Assembly (NCBI GenBank): GCA_963781215.1
Contig: CAWAFE010000048.1
Span: forward strand, 32,529 to 96,528
DNA: 64,000 nucleotides
Direction: 5' to 3'
Source: AP-15 sp963781215
Lineage (GTDB): Bacteria; Pseudomonadota; Alphaproteobacteria; ATCC43930; CGMCC-115725
Part shown: in pieces, positions 48,701 to 56,619 of the stretch
How positions within the stretch are numbered: the stretch's first letter is position 1
How the letters are laid out: every line of letters begins with the position of its first letter
Position numbers and translations under genes: made by a program
Notes under the pieces: model-generated
The model's database searches: none
What the model saw: only the letters and a program-made list of their open reading frames with translations
Told to the model about the DNA's origin: nothing

Positions 48701-50013
48701 ACAGGTTCCTGGCGGCGTCGGCGATCAGAGTGCCGTCCGGGTTTGCCCCGTCGGTGCCGTTGAAAGTGACCAGTGTGGTGGGCGTGTTCGCGTAGCCGCC
48801 GGCGATCTTGACGATCTCGAATACCGTGCCGTCGTTGCTTGACCCGCCGGCATATGTCGTGCCGAAGAGGTCGCCGGCGGCGTCGGCGATCAGACCGCCA
48901 GATACATCATTCCCGTCGGTGCCATTGAAACTGACCAGTGTGATCAGTGTTCCATAACCGCCGGCGGTCTTGGGAATTTCGAACACAGTGCCGTCGCCGT
49001 TCGTCCCACCTCCCGTCGTCCCGCCGAACAGATTCCCGGCGGCATCGACCATCAGATCGGTCTCCGGTTGTGCCCCATTGGCGCCGTTGAAAGTGGCAAG
49101 GAGAGTTCGGCGTGCCGGCGTAGCCGCCGGCCGACTTGACGATCTCGAACACGTTGCCATCGAATTTTACTCCACCCTGAAGTGTCGTGCCGAAGAGGTC
49201 GCCGGCGGAGTCAGCGATCACACCGGCATAAGGGGCACTGCCGTCGGTACCGTTGAAGCTGACCAGTGTGGTCGGCGTGCTGGCGTAGCCGCCGGCGGTC
49301 TTGGCGATCTCGAACACCGTGCCATTGCCATGCGCCCCTCCGCCCGATGTTGTGCCCAGGAGGTCCCCAGCGGCGTCGGCGATCAGACCGCCTTGCGGTT
49401 GATTACCATTGGTGCCATTGAAACTGAGCAGTGTGGTCGGCGTGCTGGCGTAGCCGCCAGCGGTTTTAGCGATTTCGAACACCGTGCCGTCGCCGAACCC
49501 GGACGCACCGCCGTTCGCCCCACCGAACGATGTCGTGCCGAACAGATCGCCATTGCCGTCGACGATCAGGTCGAGCGGGCTTGCCCCATTAGCACCGTTG
49601 AAGCTGACGAGAGTCGTCAGGGTCGGCGAGCTGACGGCCGCGGCGACTGTGGTCACCGTTGCCGCCGCGTTCGGTGCCGGACTGGGGTCAGCGAGCAGCG
49701 CGGCGCCGGGGTTGAGCTCCATCATCCCGCTGGAGCCGAAGGTCACCATATGCGCGGCGCTCGCCGAGAAGTGGGGCCCCGCGTCTAGCAGCAGCCGGTC
49801 AGTGGCGCCAGCGATGGTCAGCGCCAGGGCGTTGCCGGCGGCGGTAATCGCGCCGGTGACCGTCTTGACGGTGGAACTCGTCCTGAGAATGGGCGATTTC
49901 GCCGTCGTGAGGATCACCACATCGTCGGTGCCGCCGGCGACGCCCGACAGGATCCAATTCCCGGCGGCAAACCAGTCGGTCGAGGACGATCCTATCCAGG
50001 TTTTCGTCGCCAT
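45762..50013 (-). CDS. Large repetitive secreted-type protein: GloVer repeats, Big-like domain, RTX-like repeats; seven frameshifts
   Basis: A mosaic of about 1,415 residues after correction. The N-terminal part has no classical signal (ATKTWIGSSSTDWFAAGNW). Seven GloVer-type repeats of about 54 residues follow (TLVSFNGTDG, GLIADAAGDLFGTT, GTVFEIAKTAGGY). Then comes a Big-type beta-sandwich (AGDTVTLFDGAAAIGTAVV), and next long tandem repeats with FTGGAGND-type calcium-binding nonapeptides. The C-terminus carries DTLKGGAGADTLIAG and ITDLFFVA, suiting type I secretion. Frame changes are near 49100, 48127, 47943, 47699, 47049, 46930 and 45950, all repaired by removing one base. ATG 50013 has better spacing from GGGAGG than ATG 50016. 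Confidence 0.75.
46090..48130 (-). repeat. Tandem repeats of about 644 bp inside the RTX-like gene
   Basis: An anchor reading TCGTTGCCGCCGCCGCCC on the plus strand recurs at 46733, 47377 and 48021, exactly 644 nt apart. Without the two extra bases in each period the unit is 642 bp, or 214 residues, made of two related halves of about 107 residues. The halves alternate between the VYELANGAANSLTLTN and TYTLANGGANSL forms. The same extra base (gtggtcgg) appears in two copies, at 47049 and 47699. Confidence 0.9.
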
Positions 50014-50016
50014 CAT

Positions 50017-50458
50017 TGCCTCCCTGGTGCAAGGGGCCCAGTACGGCAGCGGCGCCGCTAAAGCGCCTCCCCGACGTTCACTGCCAAGGCCGGACCCCGG
50101 CTATCGGCGACGGCTATTCCGTAACCCTAAAGGGTGACCCGGTGAATTACAAGTTGAATTTATGGTCTACCATAACGTTCCCCGCTCCCGATCGTAGTTT
50201 TCCTTCTGCGGGACGGCGGTAGCGAGGAGTTTGAAGCGATCCGATTTTCTCGACCGGATCCAGCCAGAACGCGCTGGGTGCCCTATTCACTGATCGCACG
50301 ACCGATAAATTGCCACAGTCGCATTATATTCTGGCGGACATCTCGCGCTCGCGTAGAGGGGTTGACGATACCTGATCTCGACCTGATAAAACAGGTGAAA
50401 CAGGAACGGCGGGAACGGAACGGCCAGCTTTCCTCGGCTGGGCTCAGGAGGAAGACCG
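50017..50458. other. Intergenic region between divergent genes (442 nt)
   Basis: No gene is supported. This stretch separates the repetitive gene from the malic enzyme gene and is less GC-rich than its surroundings. A probable promoter for the malic enzyme gene lies at 50362-50390. AGGAGGA at 50448-50454 is its ribosome-binding site. Confidence 0.6.
50362..50390 (+). promoter_or_regulatory. Probable sigma-70 promoter of the malic enzyme-fumarase operon
   Basis: TTGACG at 50362-50367 and GATAAA at 50385-50390 are spaced by 17 nt, about 70 nt before the malic enzyme ATG. The -35 box matches the consensus in 5 of 6 positions and the -10 box in 4 of 6. Confidence 0.5.
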
Positions 50459-52165
50459 ATGGCGCAGGGCACCGGGCGCGGCAGCGGTGATCCGCTCCCC
50501 GTCAGCCTGACCGGCTTCGACCTGATCAGCCGGCCGATGTTGAACAAGGGCACCGCATTCTCCGAGGAGGAGCGCGATACCTTCGCCTTGCACGGCATCT
50601 TGCCGCCGCATGTCGGCACCCTGGACGAGCAGGTGGCGCGGCGGATGGCGGCGCTGCGCATGTACGATTCCGGGTTCGCCAAATACTCGTTTCTGCGCGA
50701 CTTGCAGGACGCCAACGAGACCCTGTTCTATGCCTTGCTGGTACGCAATCTCGAAGAGATCATGCCGCTCGTCTACACGCCGACGGTCGGCGAGGGCTGC
50801 CAGCGCTTCAGCGAGATCTGGCGCAAGCCGCGCGGCCTCTTTCTCAGCTACTCCAACCGGCACCGGATTGACGATATCCTGGCGCATCCCCGCTGGGACC
50901 GGGTCCGCGCCATCGTCGTCAGCGACGGGGAGCGCATTCTTGGCCTCGGTGACCAAGGTGCAGGCGGCATGGGGATCCCGATCGGCAAATTGTCGCTCTA
51001 TACCGCCTGCGCCGGGATACATCCGGAAGAGACCTTGCCCATTCTGCTCGATGTCGGCACCGACAACCCGGAGCGGCTCGCCAACCCGCTCTATCTCGGC
51101 TGGCGCCACGAGCGGGTGCGCGGCGCCGAATACGACGACTTTGTCGAGACCTTCGTCGCTGCGGTGATAAAGCGCTGGCCGCATGTGTTGCTGCAATGGG
51201 AGGATTTCGCCGGGGCCAATGCCGGCCGCCTATTGCAACGCTATCGCGACCGGCTGTGCACCTTCAACGACGATATTCAGGGCACGGCCGCAGTCGCCGT
51301 CGGCACCCTGCTTGCCGCGATCAACGTCACCGGGACGCCATTGCCGGAGCAGCGGATCGCGCTGGTCGGCGCGGGTTCCGCCGGGATCGGGATCTGCGAC
51401 CTGATCCGCACCGCGATGGTCGAAGCCGGGCTCACCCCGACCGAGGCTTCGAGCCGGTTTTACGCCATCGACCGCGACGGGCTCTTGGTCGAAGGCATGG
51501 CCGACATCCGCCCTTCGCAACAGCCGCTGGCGCAGAAGCGGGAAGCGGTGACCGGCTGGGTTCTGCCGAGCCCGGCCAGGATCGGGCTCTTGGAGGTCGT
51601 CGCCAACGCCAGGCCGACGCTGTTGATCGGCGTCTCGGCGCAGCCGGGTGCGTTTACGCAAATGGCGGTCCGCACCATGGCCCAGCATTGCCGGCGGCCG
51701 ATCATCTTCCCGCTCTCCAATCCTACCGCGCGCAGCGAGGCGACCGCGGCCGATCTCGCGAAATGGACCGACGGGCGTGCGCTGATCGGCACCGGCAGCC
51801 CGTTTCCGCCGGTCGAGCGCGACGGCAGGCTGGTTCCGGTCGACCAGACCAACAATTCCTACATCTTCCCCGGCATCGGCCTCGGCGTGCTCGCGGCCCG
51901 CGCGCGCCGGGTCACCGACGGCATGTTCATGGCCGCCGCCAAGGCATTGGCACAGCTCTCGCCGGCGCGTCAGGATCCGGAAGGCACTCTATTGCCGCCG
52001 CTCGGCCAGATCCGTTCCGTCTCGGTCGCCGTCGCCGCCGCCGTCGGCCTTCAGGCGCAGGCGGACGGGGTCGCCGATTCATGCGACCCCGAAACGCTCG
52101 AGCGGCAGATCCATGCCGGCGTCTGGGAGCCGGCCTACCGCCCCTATGTCCGGGCCGGGGACTGA
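50459..52165 (+). CDS. NAD-dependent malic enzyme
   Basis: A 568-residue malic enzyme of the MaeA/SfcA type, which decarboxylates malate to pyruvate. The N-terminus (GFDLISRPMLNKGTAFSEEER) and the LPLVYTPTVGEGCQRFSEIWR segment are typical. YSNRHRIDDIL, the RILGLGDQGAGGMGIPIGKL motif, FNDDIQGTAAVAVG and the Rossmann LVGAGSAGIGICDLI are all present. ATG 50459 follows AGGAGGA. Fumarase starts 5 nt after its stop, so fumarate can be taken to malate and pyruvate by one transcript. The frame is intact. Confidence 0.95.
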   Translation: MAQGTGRGSGDPLPVSLTGFDLISRPMLNKGTAFSEEERDTFALHGILPPHVGTLDEQVARRMAALRMYDSGFAKYSFLRDLQDANETLFYALLVRNLEEIMPLVYTPTVGEGCQRFSEIWRKPRGLFLSYSNRHRIDDILAHPRWDRVRAIVVSDGERILGLGDQGAGGMGIPIGKLSLYTACAGIHPEETLPILLDVGTDNPERLANPLYLGWRHERVRGAEYDDFVETFVAAVIKRWPHVLLQWEDFAGANAGRLLQRYRDRLCTFNDDIQGTAAVAVGTLLAAINVTGTPLPEQRIALVGAGSAGIGICDLIRTAMVEAGLTPTEASSRFYAIDRDGLLVEGMADIRPSQQPLAQKREAVTGWVLPSPARIGLLEVVANARPTLLIGVSAQPGAFTQMAVRTMAQHCRRPIIFPLSNPTARSEATAADLAKWTDGRALIGTGSPFPPVERDGRLVPVDQTNNSYIFPGIGLGVLAARARRVTDGMFMAAAKALAQLSPARQDPEGTLLPPLGQIRSVSVAVAAAVGLQAQADGVADSCDPETLERQIHAGVWEPAYRPYVRAGD

Positions 52166-52170
52166 CGCCT

Positions 52171-53586
52171 ATGGCCAATGATTTTCGCGTCGAAGAGGAC
52201 GCGCTCGGCGAGGTTCGGGTGCCGAGCGAGCACCTCTGGGGGGCGGAGACCGAGCGGTCGCGCGAGAACTTCCCGATCGGCGTCGACCGGTTCCGCTGGG
52301 GCCGCCCGGTGATCCGGGCCTTGGGCATTCTGAAAAAATGCGCAGCACTCGCCAATCTGGAGCTGGGCCAGCTGCCCGCGGAAAAGGTCGAGCTGATCGT
52401 ACGCGCCGCGCAGGAGGTCATCGACGGCAGGCTCGACGGCGAATTTCCGCTCGTCGTCTTTCAGACCGGCTCGGGCACTCAGACCAATATGAACGCCAAC
52501 GAGGTGATTTCGAACCGCGCGATCGAGCTCGCGGGCGGCGTGCTCGGCTCGAAAAAGCCGATCCACCCGAACGACGACGTCAACCATTCGCAATCGTCGA
52601 ACGACACCTTCCCAACGGCGATGCACATTGCCACCGTAGAAGAGATCGCCCGCCGGCTGCTGCCCGCGGTCCGCGCGCTGCGCCAGACCTTGGACGCCAA
52701 GGCCAAGGCTTACGCGACGATCGTCATGGTCGGCCGCACCCATTTGCAGGACGCGACGCCGCTGACGGTCGGGCAGATGATCTCGGGCTGGGTAGCGCAG
52801 CTCGACGACGCGATGGCAACGATCGGGCGGGCCTTGCCGGGGCTCTTGGAACTGGCGATCGGCGGCACCGCGGTCGGCACCGGGCTCAACGCGCATCCCC
52901 GTTTCGGGGAGACGGCGGCGCGTATGATAGCGGCGGAGACCGGGCATGAATTCGTCTCGGCGTCCAATAAATTCGCGGCCTTGTCGGCGCATGATGCGAT
53001 GGTCAACGCCAGTGCCGCGCTGCGCACCCTGGCTGGCGCCTTGATAAAGATCGCCAACGATGTGCGCTGGTACGCCTGCGGCCCGCGCGCAGGCTTCGCC
53101 GAGTTGACCATCCCCGAGAACGAGCCCGGATCGTCGATCATGCCGGGCAAGATCAACCCGACCCAGTGCGAGGCATTGACCATGGTCGCGGTGCAGGTCT
53201 TCGGCAACGACCATGCGACCGCCTTTGCCGGCTCGCAGGGCAATTTCCAGCTCAATGTCTATAAGCCACTGATATTACACAATGTTATCGAATCGATCGA
53301 GCTGCTGGCGGATGCGTGCCGGTCGTTCGACGAGCATTGCGCCCGCGGCATCGAGCCCAACGAAAAACGCATCGCCGAGCATCTGGAAAACTCGCTGATG
53401 CTGGTGACGGCACTCAGTCCCCACATCGGCTACGAGAAGGCGGCGAGGATTTCGCTGACCGCCTATCGCGAGGACATCAGCCTGCGCGAGGCGGCGCTGA
53501 AGCTCGGCTTTGTGACCGGAGCCCAGTTCGACGAATGGGTCCGCCCGGAAGACATGACCCACCCGTTGCCCGAAACGTCGCCGTGA
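52171..53586 (+). CDS. fumC: Class II fumarate hydratase
   Basis: A 471-residue class II fumarase. The superfamily signature GSSIMPGKINPTQCEAL is intact, as are TGSGTQTNMNANEVISNRA, HPNDDVNHSQSSNDTFPTAMH, and GRTHLQDATPLTVGQ with the catalytic His region. The protein hydrates fumarate to malate without an iron-sulfur cluster. The start ATG 52171 lies 5 nt after malic enzyme. An open frame extending upstream only reads the malic enzyme gene in a wrong frame. Confidence 0.96.
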   Translation: MANDFRVEEDALGEVRVPSEHLWGAETERSRENFPIGVDRFRWGRPVIRALGILKKCAALANLELGQLPAEKVELIVRAAQEVIDGRLDGEFPLVVFQTGSGTQTNMNANEVISNRAIELAGGVLGSKKPIHPNDDVNHSQSSNDTFPTAMHIATVEEIARRLLPAVRALRQTLDAKAKAYATIVMVGRTHLQDATPLTVGQMISGWVAQLDDAMATIGRALPGLLELAIGGTAVGTGLNAHPRFGETAARMIAAETGHEFVSASNKFAALSAHDAMVNASAALRTLAGALIKIANDVRWYACGPRAGFAELTIPENEPGSSIMPGKINPTQCEALTMVAVQVFGNDHATAFAGSQGNFQLNVYKPLILHNVIESIELLADACRSFDEHCARGIEPNEKRIAEHLENSLMLVTALSPHIGYEKAARISLTAYREDISLREAALKLGFVTGAQFDEWVRPEDMTHPLPETSP

Positions 53587-53605
53587 CGGGTGCGACTCGC
53601 TCGCG

Positions 53606-54343
53606 TTAATCGTGGCCGAGCGGCGGCGCCGGCCCCAGGCTGCGGCCGATCACCGCGTAGAGCGGGTCGCCGCCGCCGGGCGGTGTGCGGTCGAGGCAGC
53701 GGATGTCGCCCCAATTGCCGGCTGCGGCAAAATGTTGGGCCACGAGGCACAAGTGCCCGGCATCGTCGAGCAGGCACCAGCAGCCGATCGCACGGGTCGG
53801 GAGGCAGCGGTCAGAGAAGGTCACGACCAGCGGCGCCCCGGGCTTCAGCACGCGGCCGACCTCGCGGATGACTTCGCCGGGCCGCGTCAGGTGCTGGACC
53901 GCGACGCAGATCGCGGCACCGTCGAACTCGCCATCGGCGAACGGCAGGCGCCGGCTCGCGGTTCAAATCCTGCACGAGCCATTCGTCGAGGAACGCGTTC
54001 TCCGCCAGCTCCCGGCGTGCTGGTGCCGATCCCGACCACCCGCGCATAGGGCACCTCCGGCGGCAGGTGGCCAACCCAGCCCGACATCAAATCGAGGATC
54101 GCGCCGCCGGCCGGGCAGAACCTCGCGGTGAAGATCGGTGATCGCCGCGATGGCAGCGGCGTCGATGCGCCTGACGCGGGCGGCATCGAGCCCGGCCGAT
54201 GTCTCGGGCAACGCATCGGCACGGGCAGGCACATAAGTCGGAAGAAGCGGCATTCCCCCGTCTCGGGCTTGTTTGGTCAGAGATAGGGACTGCCGCCCTT
54301 CCGGTCCATAGGTGAAGAGCCGACAAATCGACGGTTCGCTCAC
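53606..54343 (-). CDS. Class I SAM-dependent methyltransferase-like protein, three frameshifts
   Basis: A protein of about 245 residues after correction. Joined in order the frames read LPAGGAILDLMSGWVGHLPPEVPYARVVGIG, RELAENAFLDEWLVQDLN, and FADGEFDGAAICVAVQHLTRP. VLKPGAPLVVTFSDRC follows. These match the SAM-binding and post-motif segments of small methyltransferases. Frame changes near 54120, 54030 and 53950 are each fixed by removing one base. The GTG at 54343 overlaps the alanine dehydrogenase stop (GTGA); ATG 54253 is an alternative start. The substrate is unknown. Confidence 0.72.
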
Positions 54344-55459
54344 TTCGATAGTGCCTCCTCGGCGGGCGTCAGCCTTAGGCCGAGGTCGCGCGCCACCGCC
54401 GGATGGGTCAGATGCCCGCGGCAGATGTTGAGCCCGGCCCGCAGATGCGGGTCGTCGGACAACGCCCGCCGCCAGCCGCCCTCGGCGAGCGCCAGCACAA
54501 AGGGCAAGGTCGCGTTGTTGAGCGCCACCGTCGAGGTGCGGGCGACCGCCCCCGGCATGTTGGTGACGCAGTAATGGACCACCCCCTCCTCGACATAGGT
54601 CGGGGCGGCGTGCGTCGTCGGCCGGCTGGTCTCGAAGCAGCCGCCCTGGTCGATCGAGATGTCGACGACGACGGTGCCGGGCCGCATCGCCCGGACGAGC
54701 TCGCGGCTGACGAGCCTCGGCGCCGCGGCACCCGGGATCAGCACCGCCCCGATCACCAGATCGGCGGCGGCGACCTCATGCTCGATGTTCTCCATCGTCG
54801 AGTACGAGCGTGTGCAGCTGGGCCCCGAACTGCAGGTCGAGCTCGTAGAGGCGCGGCAGCGAGCGGTCGATCACGGTGACGTAGGCCTCAATCCCCATCG
54901 CCATTCGCGCCGCGTTGGTGCCGGCCACACCGCCGCCGAGGATCACGACCTTGGCCGCCGGGACGCCGGGGACGCCGCCCAACAGCACGCCGATTCCGCC
55001 CTGCTCCTTTTCGAGGCAGTGGGCGCCGACCTGCACCGCCATCCGCCCGGCAACCTCGCTCATCGGGGCGAGGAGCGGCAGGCCGCCGCGCGCGTCGGTG
55101 ACGGTTTCATAGGCGATCCCGATAATCTCGGAGCCGATCAGCGCCTCGGTCAGCCTCTTGTCGGCGGCGAGGTGCAGATAGGTGAAGAGGATCTGGCCGC
55201 GTCGCAACGCCGCGACCTCGTGCGGCTGCGGTTCCTTGACCTTGACGATCAGTTCGGCGGCGGCGAACACCTCGGCGGCACCACGGACGATCGCGGCGCC
55301 GGCCGCCTTATAGGCCGCATCGTCGAACCCGATCCCGGCTCCGGCCCCGGTTTCGACCACGACCGAATGCCCGTGATGCACGAGCTCGCGCACGTTCCCC
55401 GGAACGAGGCCGACGCGGTATTCGTGGGTCTTGATCTCCTTCGGGACACCGATCAGCAT
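54340..55459 (-). CDS. ald: Alanine dehydrogenase, one frameshift
   Basis: An enzyme of about 372 residues after correction that interconverts L-alanine and pyruvate with NAD. It starts LIGVPKEIKTHEYRVGLVP, and has FTYLHLAADKRLTEALI and the Rossmann motif VVILGGGVAGTNAARMAMG. The frame is lost near 54808 (coding strand ACGCTCGTACTCG); without the extra C it reads TLYSTMENIEHEVAAADLVIGAVLIPG. It ends normally at TGA 54340-54342. It lies 12 nt after the FAD-oxidase gene, so is co-transcribed with the hydroxyacid oxidases. Confidence 0.92.
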
Positions 55460-55471
55460 CGCAAACCCCGC

Positions 55472-56575
55472 TCAGAAGCCAAGCCGTTCTACCACCTCGT
55501 CGGCGAGCGGCAAGGAAGCCGTTAGACCCGGGGACTCGATCCCGTAGAGGTTGACGAACCCCGGCACGCCATGGGCTTCCGGCCCCTGCACGAGAAAGTC
55601 GGCGGCAGGCTCGCCAGGCCCGCTGATCTTCGGCCGGATTCCGGCATAGCCGGGCTGCAAGGCGCCGTCCCGCAAGCCCGGCCAATAGTTGCGGACCGCG
55701 GCATAGAAGGCATCGCCGCGCGCCGGGTCGACCGCGTAGTCGACCTCGGAAATCCACTCGACATCCGGCCCGAAGCGGGCCTGGCCCGCCAGATCCAATG
55801 TGATATGGACGCCCAGCCCGCCAGCCATCGGAACCGGATAGACGAGCCGGCGAAACGGCGCCCGCCCGGTCAAGGTGAAATAGACGCCGCGGCAGAAATA
55901 GGCCGGCGGGATCGTCTCCGGCGGCACTCCGTCGATCGCGCGGGCCAGGGCCGGCGCGTAGAGACCGGCCGCATTGACGAGAAAACGGCAGCGGATCGCG
56001 GCCGGCTCGTCGCCGCCGATGTGGAGGATAAAGCCGTCGTTGCGCACCTCTCCCGACACCACCGGAGTGCGCAGCACGACGAGCGCGCCCGCTGCTTCGG
56101 CCTCGCCCTGATAGGCGAGCATCAGCGCGTGGCTGTCGACGATGCCGGTCACCGGCGACAACAGGGCGGAAACGCAGCGCAATGCCGGTTCGAGCCGCCC
56201 CGCTTCGGCCGCGTCGAGCCACTGCAATTCGGCGACGCCGTTGGCGCGGGCGGCGGCCTCGATCTTTTCGAGGCCGGGGATCTCGGCCTCGTTGGCGGCG
56301 ACGATCAGCTTGCCGAGCCGCGCATGGGGGACCCCGTGCTCGCGGCAATAGGCGTAGAGCCGTTCGCGGCCTTCGACGCAGCTCTTTGCCTTCAGGCTGC
56401 CGGCCGGGTAATAGATCCCGCCATGGACGACCTCGCTGTTGCGCGAGGAAGTCTCGAACCCGATCGTCCAGGCGCGCTCGAGCACCAGCACGTCACGGCC
56501 GCCGAGCGCCAGCGCCCGAGCAGTGGCGAGCCCGACCACCCCGGCGCCGACGACCACGCATTCGACTTCGTCCAC
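55472..56575 (-). CDS. FAD-dependent L-2-hydroxyglutarate oxidase-like protein (LhgO family)
   Basis: A 367-residue DAO-fold flavoprotein. The dinucleotide motif VVGAGVVGLATARALAL is at the N-terminus, followed by TSSRNSEVVHGGIYYPAGSLKA, which is characteristic of L-2-hydroxyglutarate oxidase. The C-terminal FVNLYGIESPGLTASLPLADEV closes the FAD site. GTG 56575 is the start, with GGAGAGAG upstream. It is flanked by a D-2-hydroxyacid dehydrogenase gene and alanine dehydrogenase, which suits an operon for oxidising both enantiomers of a 2-hydroxyacid. Related glycerol-3-phosphate or D-amino acid oxidases are less likely from the motif. Confidence 0.88.
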   Translation of the reverse strand: MDEVECVVVGAGVVGLATARALALGGRDVLVLERAWTIGFETSSRNSEVVHGGIYYPAGSLKAKSCVEGRERLYAYCREHGVPHARLGKLIVAANEAEIPGLEKIEAAARANGVAELQWLDAAEAGRLEPALRCVSALLSPVTGIVDSHALMLAYQGEAEAAGALVVLRTPVVSGEVRNDGFILHIGGDEPAAIRCRFLVNAAGLYAPALARAIDGVPPETIPPAYFCRGVYFTLTGRAPFRRLVYPVPMAGGLGVHITLDLAGQARFGPDVEWISEVDYAVDPARGDAFYAAVRNYWPGLRDGALQPGYAGIRPKISGPGEPAADFLVQGPEAHGVPGFVNLYGIESPGLTASLPLADEVVERLGF

Positions 56576-56619
56576 CGCTCTCTCCGCCGTTTCGGCGTCG
56601 ACAATGCCATGCGGCGGCG

